A DNA stretch of 63,896 nucleotides from Candidatus Alistipes faecavium (lineage in GTDB: Bacteria; Bacteroidota; Bacteroidia; Bacteroidales; Rikenellaceae). Of this stretch, positions 44,284 to 54,028 are shown piece by piece. The notes below the pieces were generated by a model, which had not been told where the DNA came from, ran no database searches, and was given only the letters and a program-made list of their open reading frames with translations. Where the stretch lies: the NCBI GenBank assembly GCA_019118605.1, contig DWYP01000048.1:1-63896 (forward strand), read 5' to 3'. A program made the position numbers and the translations under genes. How positions within the stretch are numbered: the first letter of the stretch is position 1; each line of letters opens with the position of its first letter.

Positions 44284-46032
44284 ATGAAAAGATTCCGGAA
44301 AATGGTCGGGGCCCTCGTCGCTGCCTGTACGATGATGGCCTGCGCGCCGAGCGAAACCGACAAAACCGTCTACCTGCAGGATTTCCTCACTCCCGGCGCC
44401 GCGGAGACCGATGCCGTGCCGGCGCTGCGTGCGGCGCTGGAGCGCTGCGCCGAGGTGGGTGCCACGTCGCTCGTACTTCCGGGCGGCACGCTGCACATGC
44501 GTCCCGACCTGGCGGTCGAGAAGTACCAGTTCATCAGCAACAACAACGAGAGCCTCAAGCGCATCGCCTTCGACCTCTGCGGCCTTCACGACCTCACGAT
44601 CGAGGGCAACGGCACCGAACTGCTCTTCACGGGCTTCATCTCGCCGTTCAACCTCGAGGGGTGCCGCAACGTGACGATCCGCGACCTGTCGATCGACTTC
44701 ACCCGCACGTTCAACTCCGAGGGTGTTGTGGTCGCCAAGGGCAAGGGGTGGCTCGAGATCCGCTTCCCCGAGGAGTACCGCTACCGGATCGTCAACGGCT
44801 GCCTGCAGTTCTACGACGAGCAGGGGACGGTCTATCCCTTCTCCAACCTGCTGGAGTTCGACGCCGAGAAGCGCGAACCGGCCTTCCAGGCCCACGACTA
44901 CTGGCTTTCGGGGTCGACGATCCCCGCCGAGCTGCAGCCCAACGGCAACGTGCGCATCCTGCGCGATGACCTCACCGCCACGATCGGCAACGTGATGGTC
45001 TTCGGGGCCGCCGCGCGCTACAACCCGGCCTTCACCCTCTCCGACTGCTCGGGCGTGACGCTCCGCGACGTCAACATCTACCACTGCGGCGGCATGGGCG
45101 TCATCGCCCAGCGCAGCCGCGACATCGAGCTCAACCACGTGTCGGTAGTCCCGGCCCCGGGCAAGGACCGCATGATCAGCATCACGGCCGATGCCACGCA
45201 CTATGTCAACTGCGGGGGCTACATCCGCATGCTCGACTGCGTGTTCGAGAACCAGAAGGACGACGCGACGAACATCCACGGACTCTACATGGTCGTCGAC
45301 AGCGTGATGTCCCCGGACCGGCTGCTGCTGCGCTGGCGCAATTCGGGACAGTACGGCGTGGACTTCATCGTTCCGGGCATGACGCTGGAGCTCGTCGACA
45401 ACCGGAATATCGAGACCTATGCCCGGCGTACGGTGCGCGCCGTGAAGCGTCTGAACAAGATCTACACCGAGGTGACCTTCACCGAACCCCTGCCCGCGGA
45501 GGTCAAGCCGCCCCATGTGGTGGCAGCCGACGACGAGTACCCCGACGTGCTGATCAAGGGGTGCCGCATGCGCGGGAACCGCGCCCGGGGCGTGCTGCTG
45601 GGCTCCCGGGGCCGGACGGTCATCGAGGACAACTACTTCCACATCGCCGGGGCGGCGATCCTCTTCGAGGGCGATGCGAACTACTGGTACGAGCAGTCGG
45701 GCGTGCGCGACGTGCTGATCCGCAACAACGTTTTCGAGAACGGCAACTACGGCTGCCGCACCTGGGGCTCGGCCTGCATTGCCGGCGGCAGCGGCATTCC
45801 CGAGCGAGGCGACAGCCGCTACCACCGCAACGTCCGTGTCGAGGGCAACACCTTCCGAGTCTTCGACCCGCGCATCATCAACGTCTATTGTGTGGACGGA
45901 TTCTCCTTCACGGCCGACAACAAGGTCGAGTTCACCCGCGACTATCCCTATACGCGCGGGGAGACGCGTTGCATCATCACCGATGACTGCGACCATGTGA
46001 ACGTTGAGAAAGAGGTTGTTTACGAACCCTGA
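44284..46032 (+). CDS. GH110 alpha-1,3-galactosidase, lipoprotein
   Basis: GH110 enzymes remove terminal alpha-1,3-galactose from blood-group-B and linear alpha-Gal glycans with inversion. This 582-residue protein has a lipoprotein-type signal (TMMAC, Cys20) and a right-handed beta-helix pattern with repeated short strands. The family-typical segment FENQKDDATNIHGLY contains Asp326-Asp327, and Asp303 lies upstream in ADATHY; these are the likely catalytic acids. Assignment to GH110 is by motif memory, and linkage preference is inferred. The sialate esterase gene follows 17 bases later. Confidence 0.82.
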   Translation: MKRFRKMVGALVAACTMMACAPSETDKTVYLQDFLTPGAAETDAVPALRAALERCAEVGATSLVLPGGTLHMRPDLAVEKYQFISNNNESLKRIAFDLCGLHDLTIEGNGTELLFTGFISPFNLEGCRNVTIRDLSIDFTRTFNSEGVVVAKGKGWLEIRFPEEYRYRIVNGCLQFYDEQGTVYPFSNLLEFDAEKREPAFQAHDYWLSGSTIPAELQPNGNVRILRDDLTATIGNVMVFGAAARYNPAFTLSDCSGVTLRDVNIYHCGGMGVIAQRSRDIELNHVSVVPAPGKDRMISITADATHYVNCGGYIRMLDCVFENQKDDATNIHGLYMVVDSVMSPDRLLLRWRNSGQYGVDFIVPGMTLELVDNRNIETYARRTVRAVKRLNKIYTEVTFTEPLPAEVKPPHVVAADDEYPDVLIKGCRMRGNRARGVLLGSRGRTVIEDNYFHIAGAAILFEGDANYWYEQSGVRDVLIRNNVFENGNYGCRTWGSACIAGGSGIPERGDSRYHRNVRVEGNTFRVFDPRIINVYCVDGFSFTADNKVEFTRDYPYTRGETRCIITDDCDHVNVEKEVVYEP

Positions 46033-46049
46033 AACCATACGCAAGAGTC

Positions 46050-47522
46050 ATGAAACGTCTGTTTCTGGCCGTCGTGGCGCTGATGGCTGCCGCGCGGCTT
46101 TCGGCCGAAATCCGCCTCCCGGCGGTGCTGGGGAGCAACATGGTGCTGCAGCGCAACACCGAAGTGAATTTCTGGGGCGAGGCGTCGCCGCGCAGCAAGG
46201 TGCGCGTCACCACCTCGTGGAACGACCGCAGCTACGAGACCCGTTCCGACGCTGCGGGCAAATGGTCGCTGAAGATCGCCACGGGCGAGGCCGGCGGTCC
46301 CTACACGATCCGCGTGAGCGACGGCAAGGAGCTCGTCCTCGAGAATGTCCTGCTGGGCGAGGTGTGGATATGCTCCGGGCAGTCGAACATGGAGATGCCC
46401 GTCTGCGGCTTCATGTATCAGCCCGTGGAGGGGAGCGTCGAGGCGATCACCGGGGCGTGCGAGTACCCCGAGATCCGGATGTTCACCGTCCCGAAGGTCT
46501 CCTCGGAGACGCCCCGCGAGGATTGCGAGTCCGCCTGGGAGTGCTCGACGCCGGCGGCGGTCAGCGCCTTCAGCGCCGTGGGCTACTTCTTCGGGCAGAC
46601 GCTCAACCGGATTCTCGGCATCCCCATCGGCCTGATCACCCCGAACTGGGGCGGCTCGACGATCGAGACCTGGATGACCGAAGAGTCGATCGACGCCACG
46701 CCCGGCATCGACTACGAGGTGGCGAAATCGGGCATCTACGACAACAGCATTCCCCAGCGCCTCTACAACGGCATGATCCTCCCCGTGTGCCGCTACACGG
46801 CCAAGGGCTTCATCTGGTACCAGGGCGAGTCGAACCGCAAGAACTGGTACGACTACTGCGCGCTGCAGGTCTCGCTCGTCAAGCTGTGGCGCGAGACGTG
46901 GGGCGACGACACCATGCCGTTCTACTTCACGCAGCTGGCTCCTTACCGCTATGAGGGCGACAACCTGCGGTCGCTGCCGCTGGTGATCGAGGCGCAGTAC
47001 CGCGCCATGTCCCAGATCCCCCGTTCGGGCATCGCCGCGACGACCGACCTGGGCAACCCGGTCTGCATCCATCCCAAACGGAAACGCGAGGTGGGCATGC
47101 GCCTGGCGTTCCTCGCGCTGGCCAACGATTACGGCATCGAGGGGCTGCCGGCCCCCGCTCCCACCTACAAGTCGATGGAGCGTAAGGGCAACAAGCTTGT
47201 GCTGAGCTTCAACAACCTCTCGGAGCGCAATACCTGGAGCGATCCGGACAGCTTTGTGGGCTATGCGCCGAACGGGGCGTTGCGCCCCCAGGGCTTCGAG
47301 ATTGCCGGGGAGGACCGGGTGTTCCACCCCGCAAAGGCGAGCCTCGTGTGGTGGGAGAACAAGATCGAGGTCTCTTCCGACGAGGTTCCCGAGCCGGTTG
47401 CCGTGCGCTACGCCTTCAAGAATTATTGCCCCGAGGCCAACGTGGTGACGACCATGGGACAGCCGCTGGTGCCCTTCCGCACCGATACGTGGCCGCTCGA
47501 CGACATCGGCGAGATTCGCTGA
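46050..47522 (+). CDS. Sialate O-acetylesterase family protein (SGNH hydrolase)
   Basis: This 490-residue secreted esterase has a signal peptide (ARLSA), an N-terminal beta domain (LPAVLGSNMVLQR), the nucleophile in ICSGQSNMEMP (GQSN), the TPNWGGS oxyanion block, IWYQGESN, and a late HPKRK region with the catalytic His. Family members remove O-acetyl groups from sialic acid; some act on other acetylated sugars. Next to GH110 and M60-like peptidases, it would open capped mucin glycans. It is the last enzyme gene of the PUL, and a terminator follows. Confidence 0.88.
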   Translation: MKRLFLAVVALMAAARLSAEIRLPAVLGSNMVLQRNTEVNFWGEASPRSKVRVTTSWNDRSYETRSDAAGKWSLKIATGEAGGPYTIRVSDGKELVLENVLLGEVWICSGQSNMEMPVCGFMYQPVEGSVEAITGACEYPEIRMFTVPKVSSETPREDCESAWECSTPAAVSAFSAVGYFFGQTLNRILGIPIGLITPNWGGSTIETWMTEESIDATPGIDYEVAKSGIYDNSIPQRLYNGMILPVCRYTAKGFIWYQGESNRKNWYDYCALQVSLVKLWRETWGDDTMPFYFTQLAPYRYEGDNLRSLPLVIEAQYRAMSQIPRSGIAATTDLGNPVCIHPKRKREVGMRLAFLALANDYGIEGLPAPAPTYKSMERKGNKLVLSFNNLSERNTWSDPDSFVGYAPNGALRPQGFEIAGEDRVFHPAKASLVWWENKIEVSSDEVPEPVAVRYAFKNYCPEANVVTTMGQPLVPFRTDTWPLDDIGEIR

Positions 47523-47547
47523 TGCGGGCCCCGCAGGCCTTTGCGAC

Positions 47548-47586
47548 ATGCGCCGCACGGGAATTTCCCGTGCGGCGCATCGTTTT
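47548..47586 (+). terminator. Rho-independent terminator of the PUL enzyme operon
   Basis: ATGCGCCGCACGGGAA and its complement form a 16-bp stem, followed by CGTTTTCC. Confidence 0.85.
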
Positions 47587-47719
47587 CCGACACTCCGGCC
47601 GTTTTCCCGCCGGGCCCTTTTTGTCTCCGAGTCCGTTTTTCGCCCCTCCGGGCGTTCTCCCGCCGGGCCGCGCCGTGCAGCTCCGCCCGGTCGTGCGGGC
47701 GCCGGGGCGGGGTCCAAAA

Positions 47720-47751
47720 TTTGCATTTTTGAACGGAAAAATTTACCTTTG
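47720..47751 (+). promoter_or_regulatory. Promoter of the PUL hybrid regulator
   Basis: -33 TTTG (47720-47723), a 20-base spacer, and -7 TACCTTTG (47744-47751). The ATG at 47824 gives a leader of about 68 bases. Confidence 0.85.
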
Positions 47752-47823
47752 GTAGCTTGTCTCCGGGAAGCGAGGCCCGTTGCCGCCGCTTCTTTTTGCT
47801 GCCGGGGCTGAAAATGAGATGTT

Positions 47824-50800
47824 ATGAAACTCGGATTCTTGAGGGCGATCTGGTTCTGCGGTTTGTGTCTTGCATGCCGCGTCGGGGTGGGTATGGAGTA
47901 CAAATTCCGCTACTATACCGACAACGACGGACTCTCCTCGAATACGATCCACTGCTTCTATCAGGACGACAAGGGCTACGTCTGGGTCGGCACCTCCGAC
48001 GGCCTCGACCGCTTCAACTCCTGTGATTTCACCAACTACCGTTCCGACTACCGGATCCCCGACTGCCTGGGCACCAACTGCATCTACAGTCTCTGCGGGG
48101 AGAACTTCATGAACAGCGACCGGATCTGGGTCGGAACCTCCGACGGCGTCTATATCTACGACCCGAAGGACGAATCCTTCGTCCCGGTTCCCATCGAGCG
48201 CGACGGGGTCGTGCTGCGCAACCTCCAGGCCTATACGCTCGCTTCGGACCGCGTGGGCAACATCTGGATCGGGACCATCGGCGACGGGCTGTTCCGCTAC
48301 AACCTGCGTACCGGGAACGTCGAGTGCTACGACAGCGAGACGTGCCCCGAGGCCTTTCCGTCGAACGTCATTGTGAAGATCCTGCTTACCGCCGGGAACC
48401 AGCTGTGGGTCGCCTCGGGCGGGGGTCCCATGCTGAGCCGCTACAACCCCGAGACCAACAAGTTCACCACCTACCGGGTCGAGGATACGCTGACGCACAA
48501 GCCCATCGGGCGTATCTGCGCGCTGTGCCAGGATTCGTTCGGGGATCTCTGGATCGGCGGCGGCGAGGGCGAGCTCTACAAGTTCGAATTCTCGAGGCAG
48601 ACCTTCACGGGCAACTACCCGGCCCCCGGGACATCGTACGGGCGCGTGCGCGAACTGATCGAGTATGTCCCGGGCGAACTGATGATGGGCACGGAGAGCG
48701 GTCTGGTGGCCTTCGATGCCAAGGACCGGAGCTTCGTGCAGCTCGACGCCGGGACGAGCAACCGCAACGGACGTCTGAACGACAAGTTCATCCACTCGAT
48801 GCTCAAGGACCGCGAGGGCGGCATCTGGATCGGGACCTGGTTCGGTGGCATCAACTACATCTCGCCCCTGGGGTCGCTCTTCGAGACGATCGAGCCGGGG
48901 CCCGGCTGCGGCCGCGTCATCAGCAAGTTCTGCGAGGATCCTCAGGGCAACATCTGGATCGGGAGCGACGACGGCGGGCTGAGCCTCTATGACCCCCGCG
49001 AGGAGACCTATGTGCCGGTCTGCGTCGATCCGGAGAACCCGTCGCTGAACATCCATGCCGTGGCCGTCGACGGGCCGTGGCTGTGGGTCGGGACCTTCGG
49101 AAACGGCCTCTACCGGATGGACCGGGAGAGCCGCGCCGTGAAGCACTTCACGCGGGCCGACGTCGGGAACGACAAGCTGAATGTCTACTCCGTGATGCGC
49201 GACTCTCGCGGTACGCTCTGGATCGGGACCAAGGAGGGCATCTGCCGCTACGAGGACGACACGCAGCGGATCGAATCCATGCTGGCCCTCGGCCACAACA
49301 GCGACGTGGTGGATGTCTGCGAGGATCCGCAGGGCAACGTGTGGTTTGCGTCGCAGAGCCGCGGACTGATCCGCTATTCGGCCTCTGAAGATGCCTTCTC
49401 CTTCTTCTCGGAGAAGCCCGAACTGGGGTTGTCGGATTTCGTGAGCAGCCTTGCCGTGGAGAACGACCGCCTCTGGATCGGAACCCACGGCCACGGACTC
49501 TGCCGCTACGACATTGCCGAGGACCGGCTGGTGCGGGTCTTCGACGACACGGCCTACGGCAACTGCGCGGTGTTCCAGATCATCCAGGACGGCAGCGAGC
49601 TGTGGCTCTCCACCAATCGGGGACTGCTGAAGTTCAGCTGCAGCGATTCGCAGAAGAAAATCTACAAATACACCTCCGAGGACGGGCTGCTGGCGAACAT
49701 CTTCAACGCCAACTCCGGCATCAAGTCCTCCACGGGCCACATCTACATCGGCTGCAACACCGGTATCAACCGCTTCTATCCCTACGACTTCACGCGCCGC
49801 GAGAACTCCGCGCGCCTGACCGTCGTCTTCCCCGACTTCAAGCTCTTCAATCAGCGGGTGCCGCTCGACGGTGAGCTCCTCTCGTCGACGATCGACTGCC
49901 AGCGCAGCGTGCGTTTCCGCAGCCGCAAGGGGTCGTTCAGCCTCGATTTCATCGCCCTGAACTTCTCGTCGCCGCTGCGGACCGTCTACCGCTACCGGCT
50001 GGAGAATTTCGACCGGGAGTGGCTTGTTACCGACCCCGAGGAGATGTCGGGCGTGCAGCATGTCTCCTACACGAACCTTCCCTCGGGCACCTACCGCTTT
50101 GTCGTCAGCGCCTCGAACAACGGCGAGCAGTTCGGCGAGGAGGCCGCGGTGCTTGTCGAGATCCTGCCTCCGTGGTGGCTCGGGAAGGGAATGGTGGGCC
50201 TTTACGTCCTCCTGGGGCTCTCGGCCATCGGATTCGGGGGCTACCTCCTGCGCCGGAAGATTGTCCGCGCGCACCGCGAACAGATCGCCTCCATTGCGCG
50301 CAAGAACAAGCTCGATCTGCTAGAGGCCAAGGTCGAGTTCTTCAACGAGGTGGCCCGGGGCATCCAGACACCCGTGACCATGATCTCCGCACCCATCGAG
50401 GCGATCGCCCAGCAGGTCGAGAATCCCGAGACGATCCGCGAAGACCTGGGCATCGTCCGCAAGAACTGCGACCGGCTGCTGCAGATCGTCCGGCAGATCT
50501 CGAACCTGAAATACTCCGAAACCGAGGATGCGCGTGCCGCAGAGTCCCGCAGGGTTGCGGAGCCTGTCGACCTGCGGGAGATTCTCCGCGGGCTTGTCGA
50601 CTCGATCAACGGAGAGCAGCCGCGGTCGGGTATCGGTGTCGAGGTGTCGTTGCCCGAGACGCCCGTCGAGGGACGGTTGTCGGCGGAGAGCTTCTCGAAG
50701 ATCGTCGAATCGGTCCTGCGCGATGCCCTTCAGGTTGCCGAAAGCCGCGTGTCGGTATCACTCACCGCCCCCGAGACGGAGGACGGCCTCTCCTGGCTCG

Positions 50801-51822
50801 GAATTTCGGTCCTGGCCGACGGCCATGAGTTCGCTCCCAAGGGAGAGTCCGAATTCCACGGTATCGGACACATCGTGTCGCAGGAGCTGGCATACAGGGT
50901 CGGGGCGCAGATCTCCACGCACGACCAGCCGGGGCAGGGGACCCTCTTTACGCTCCGCTACCCGCTGGATGCGGCCCCTGCCGCGGAGGCGTCTCCCGAA
51001 CCAAAGAACGCCGCCGCAGCCTCCAGTGCCGCATCGGAAGCCGTCACAACCCCCCCCCTTCCGGCTGTGCTTCTTGCTGTGGATGACCGGGATAGCACCG
51101 ATTTCCTGCTGCGTCACCTCTCGGGTGATTATTCGATCCGATGCGTGACCCGGGCGCGCGAGGCGCTCGATGCCCTGCGTACGCACAGCTTCTCGGCCGT
51201 CGTCGCCGATGTGCGGCTCGACGGGGAGCCCGACGGCATCGGGCTCTGCGAGGAGATCCGCGCCGACAACCGGCTGAACCACCTTCCGGTCATCCTGCTG
51301 GGGGTGGGCGGGTCGGACGCCGAGAAGGTTCGCGGCATCCGGGCCGGGGCCGATGTCTTCTTCGAGAAACCCGAGTCGGCAAACTGCCTGGGAGAGCAGA
51401 TCCGCGCACTCATCGAGCTGCGCCGACAGCTGCGGCTGAAGTATTCGAAAATGCCCTACATGCCCTTCGAGGAGCAGTCGCTGCCCGACGGCTCGCGCTT
51501 CATGGAGCAGGTGAACCGCTACATCACCGACAATATCTCGAACGCTGGCATGACCGTCGAGGATATCGCCGATGCGGTGAACGTGAGCCGCACGCTGCTC
51601 TTCTCGCGGATCAAGGCCCTGGCGGGCACCACGCCCAACGAACTGCTGCGTACGATCCGCCTGAAGGTGGCCGCCGAACTCCTTGCGGCGCCGAACAACC
51701 TCCGTGTGACGGAGATCTGCTACATGGTGGGCTTCACCTCGACCTCCTATTTCGCCAAGTGCTTCAAGACGCAGTACGGCATCCTTCCGACCGAGTGGAT
51801 GGAGCGCTACCGCAAGGAGTAA
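47824..51822 (+). CDS. Hybrid two-component system regulator with a degenerate kinase domain
   Basis: This 1332-residue PUL sensor-regulator has a signal peptide, a periplasmic two-propeller sensor (repeated VWVGTSDGL-type blades, residues 30-680), a Y_Y_Y domain (about 680-780) and one membrane helix (788-810). In the dimerisation helix the usual AHEIRTPL reads ARGIQTPV, so Arg845 replaces the phospho-accepting His. The ATPase domain lacks the N-box Asn and the DxGxG box. The receiver keeps Asp1129 and the Lys (FEKP), but has Gly for the Thr/Ser. An AraC-type helix-turn-helix ends the protein. It probably regulates the upstream PUL, but not by self-phosphorylation. Confidence 0.92.
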   Translation: MKLGFLRAIWFCGLCLACRVGVGMEYKFRYYTDNDGLSSNTIHCFYQDDKGYVWVGTSDGLDRFNSCDFTNYRSDYRIPDCLGTNCIYSLCGENFMNSDRIWVGTSDGVYIYDPKDESFVPVPIERDGVVLRNLQAYTLASDRVGNIWIGTIGDGLFRYNLRTGNVECYDSETCPEAFPSNVIVKILLTAGNQLWVASGGGPMLSRYNPETNKFTTYRVEDTLTHKPIGRICALCQDSFGDLWIGGGEGELYKFEFSRQTFTGNYPAPGTSYGRVRELIEYVPGELMMGTESGLVAFDAKDRSFVQLDAGTSNRNGRLNDKFIHSMLKDREGGIWIGTWFGGINYISPLGSLFETIEPGPGCGRVISKFCEDPQGNIWIGSDDGGLSLYDPREETYVPVCVDPENPSLNIHAVAVDGPWLWVGTFGNGLYRMDRESRAVKHFTRADVGNDKLNVYSVMRDSRGTLWIGTKEGICRYEDDTQRIESMLALGHNSDVVDVCEDPQGNVWFASQSRGLIRYSASEDAFSFFSEKPELGLSDFVSSLAVENDRLWIGTHGHGLCRYDIAEDRLVRVFDDTAYGNCAVFQIIQDGSELWLSTNRGLLKFSCSDSQKKIYKYTSEDGLLANIFNANSGIKSSTGHIYIGCNTGINRFYPYDFTRRENSARLTVVFPDFKLFNQRVPLDGELLSSTIDCQRSVRFRSRKGSFSLDFIALNFSSPLRTVYRYRLENFDREWLVTDPEEMSGVQHVSYTNLPSGTYRFVVSASNNGEQFGEEAAVLVEILPPWWLGKGMVGLYVLLGLSAIGFGGYLLRRKIVRAHREQIASIARKNKLDLLEAKVEFFNEVARGIQTPVTMISAPIEAIAQQVENPETIREDLGIVRKNCDRLLQIVRQISNLKYSETEDARAAESRRVAEPVDLREILRGLVDSINGEQPRSGIGVEVSLPETPVEGRLSAESFSKIVESVLRDALQVAESRVSVSLTAPETEDGLSWLGISVLADGHEFAPKGESEFHGIGHIVSQELAYRVGAQISTHDQPGQGTLFTLRYPLDAAPAAEASPEPKNAAAASSAASEAVTTPPLPAVLLAVDDRDSTDFLLRHLSGDYSIRCVTRAREALDALRTHSFSAVVADVRLDGEPDGIGLCEEIRADNRLNHLPVILLGVGGSDAEKVRGIRAGADVFFEKPESANCLGEQIRALIELRRQLRLKYSKMPYMPFEEQSLPDGSRFMEQVNRYITDNISNAGMTVEDIADAVNVSRTLLFSRIKALAGTTPNELLRTIRLKVAAELLAAPNNLRVTEICYMVGFTSTSYFAKCFKTQYGILPTEWMERYRKE

Positions 51823-51848
51823 CGCCCTGCGGCGCAGGCCATAAAATG

Positions 51849-51882
51849 GAAGCAGCGGAACCCGTAGGGATTCCGCTGCTTC
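51849..51882. terminator. Bidirectional terminator between regulator and M13 peptidase
   Basis: GAAGCAGCGGAA and TTCCGCTGCTTC stem around CCCGTAGGGA. It serves the convergent genes; the T tract is weak. Confidence 0.7.
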
Positions 51883-51906
51883 GGTGTTTGAACGTAAGGC
51901 CGTGCC

Positions 51907-53943
51907 CTACCATATGATCACCCGCTCGGCCTCGGGCAGGAACATCGCTCCGTCCGTGATGCCGAAGGCATCGTAGAACTCCTGCAGGTTGCGCAGTGTG
52001 GCGTTTACGCGCCATTTGCCCAGCGAGTGCACGTCGAGCTTCGTCAGGCGTGCGATCTCCTCGTCGCGGATGTTCTGGGCCCAGAGCGTGGCATAGGCCA
52101 GGTAGAAGCGCTGTGCGTCGGTAAATCCGTCGATCGGCGCCGGGGCCTCCTTCCCTTCGAGCGAGTTGCGGTAGGCCGTGTAAGCCACCCGCAGGCCTCC
52201 CTGGTCGGCGATGTTCTCACCCAGCGAGAGAGACCCGTTGGCGTGCAGCGCCGGCTGGTCGCCCCTGGCCGGAAGCACCTCGATGGCGTCGAATTGCCGC
52301 ACCAGGATGTCGGTCTTGGCCTTGAAAGCCGCGGCATCCTCCTCGCTCCACCAGTTGTTCATGTTTCCCTCCTTGTCGAACTGGCGCCCCTGGTCATCGA
52401 ATCCGTGAGTCATCTCGTGGCCGATCACCACGCCGATGGCCCCGTAGTTCACCGCGTCGTCGGCATCGGGGTTGTAGAACGGCGGCTGCAGAATCGCCGC
52501 CGGGAAGCAGATCTCGTTGGTCGTGGGGTTGTAGTAGGCGTTTACGGTCTGCGGCGTCATGCCCCATTCGGCCCGGTCGACCGGTTTCCCGTACTTCGAG
52601 AGGTTGTCCTTCGTGGCCCAGATCCCGGCCTCGCGCAGGTTCTCGTAATAGCTCTTCGCGGGGTCGATCTCAAGCGCCGAGTAATCCTTCCACTTGTCGG
52701 GATAGCCGATCTTCACGGTGAACGACGCAAGCTTCTCCTGCGCTTTGGTCTTCGTGGCGTCGGACATCCACTCCAGGGAGTCGATGTGCTGCGAGAGCGA
52801 CGTCTGCAGGTTCTTCACCAGCTCCATCATGCGCTGCTTCTCCTTCTCGGGGAAGTACTTGGCCACGTACATCTCGCCCACGGCCTCGCCCAGCAGCGAG
52901 TTGGGAACCGACATGGCGCGCTTCCAGCGGGGCTTCTGCTCCTGCTGTCCCGACATCGTGCGTCCGTAGAACTCGAACGACGCGGTCTGGAAATCGTCGC
53001 TCAGCGTCGCGGCGCCTTCGTTGATGACCTGTGCGGCGAGGTAGTGGCGGATCTTCTCGAGCGGCAGCGTCTTCAGCAGCTCGTTCACGCGATCCATCAC
53101 GCGCACCTGCTGCACGATCATCCGGTCGGCCTGTGCGAGCCCCATGCTTTCGAAATAGGCGTCCCAATCGAGGGCGTCGTACCTGCGGGCGAACTCCTCG
53201 CGCGTCATGGGGTTGTACTGTGCGGGGAGGTCGCGCTGCTCGACGTTCGAGAAGAAGACCTCGGCCAGCGAATCCTCCACCTCCAGGGCGTCGACCGCGG
53301 CCTGTGCGGCTGCCGCCTCATCGTATCCCGCGAGGGTGAAGATCCGTACGAGATAGGCCTTGTAGGCCTCCTTGATCGCGGCGTTCGACGGGTCGACGTA
53401 GTAGTCGCGGTCGCCCATCGAGATGCCCGACTGGGCCACGTAAAGCGTATTGACGCGGCTGTCCATCAGGTCGGCCATCACGCCGATCCCGAAGAAGGGG
53501 TTCGCGAGGGCCATGTGGATCGAGGCGAGCAGCCCGGGGAGCTGCGCGCGGTCGGTCAGCCCGTCGATAAGGGCCAGGTCGGAGGCCAGCGGCGCGGCCC
53601 CTTCGGCGTTCAGGCGCGCGGAGTCGAGCCCCATCTTGTAGAGGTCGGCGATCTTCTGCTCGACGCTCCCGGGCGTCGTTTCGAGCCGCGACATCTCCTG
53701 GAAGAGGGCGTTGATGCGCTTTTCGTTGTTCTCGCGCAGGACGTCGAAGGACCCGTAGCGCGCGAATTCCGGCTTCAGCGGGTTGTTCTTCTGCCAGCCT
53801 CCCGTGGCGTACTGGTAGAAATCGGCGTTCGGGGCCACCTCGAGGTCGAAGTTCGCAAGGTCGATAGCCGGGACCTTTGTCGGGTTGTTCTGGCAGGCGG
53901 TCATACAGGCAACGGTTGCTGCAAAAAGAATGATTCGTTTCAT
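51907..53943 (-). CDS. M13 (neprilysin-like) zinc metallopeptidase, lipoprotein
   Basis: M13 peptidases cleave short peptides in the periplasm or at the surface. The 678-residue protein has a lipoprotein signal (VACMTAC), the M13_N helical domain, the catalytic VIGHEMTHGFDDQG with HExxH, downstream ENIADQGGL (third zinc ligand Glu and the conserved Asp), and a C-terminal Trp. The start at 53943 gives a normal signal peptide; an upstream ATG at 53970 would precede it by nine residues. pgk lies 85 bases upstream with a terminator between them. Confidence 0.93.
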   Translation of the reverse strand: MKRIILFAATVACMTACQNNPTKVPAIDLANFDLEVAPNADFYQYATGGWQKNNPLKPEFARYGSFDVLRENNEKRINALFQEMSRLETTPGSVEQKIADLYKMGLDSARLNAEGAAPLASDLALIDGLTDRAQLPGLLASIHMALANPFFGIGVMADLMDSRVNTLYVAQSGISMGDRDYYVDPSNAAIKEAYKAYLVRIFTLAGYDEAAAAQAAVDALEVEDSLAEVFFSNVEQRDLPAQYNPMTREEFARRYDALDWDAYFESMGLAQADRMIVQQVRVMDRVNELLKTLPLEKIRHYLAAQVINEGAATLSDDFQTASFEFYGRTMSGQQEQKPRWKRAMSVPNSLLGEAVGEMYVAKYFPEKEKQRMMELVKNLQTSLSQHIDSLEWMSDATKTKAQEKLASFTVKIGYPDKWKDYSALEIDPAKSYYENLREAGIWATKDNLSKYGKPVDRAEWGMTPQTVNAYYNPTTNEICFPAAILQPPFYNPDADDAVNYGAIGVVIGHEMTHGFDDQGRQFDKEGNMNNWWSEEDAAAFKAKTDILVRQFDAIEVLPARGDQPALHANGSLSLGENIADQGGLRVAYTAYRNSLEGKEAPAPIDGFTDAQRFYLAYATLWAQNIRDEEIARLTKLDVHSLGKWRVNATLRNLQEFYDAFGITDGAMFLPEAERVIIW

Positions 53944-53971
53944 GAATGTGTGTATTCGGGGAGTGTTCAAG

Positions 53972-54012
53972 AAAAACGGAGCCTCGCGGGGTCTCCGGAG
54001 CGCTCCGTTTTT
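53972..54012 (-). terminator. Terminator after pgk
   Basis: AAAAACGGAGC and GCTCCGTTTTT form the stem, giving a T run on the minus strand just downstream of pgk. Confidence 0.8.
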
Positions 54013-54028
54013 CGGATTTGCGTACTGC

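Larger units (their letters stand above)
47523..47823. other. 301-base gap before the PUL regulator
   Basis: It contains the PUL terminator (47548-47586), a GC-rich stretch with T runs and no ORF of coding character, and the regulator promoter (47720-47751) with a 72-base leader. Confidence 0.7.
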
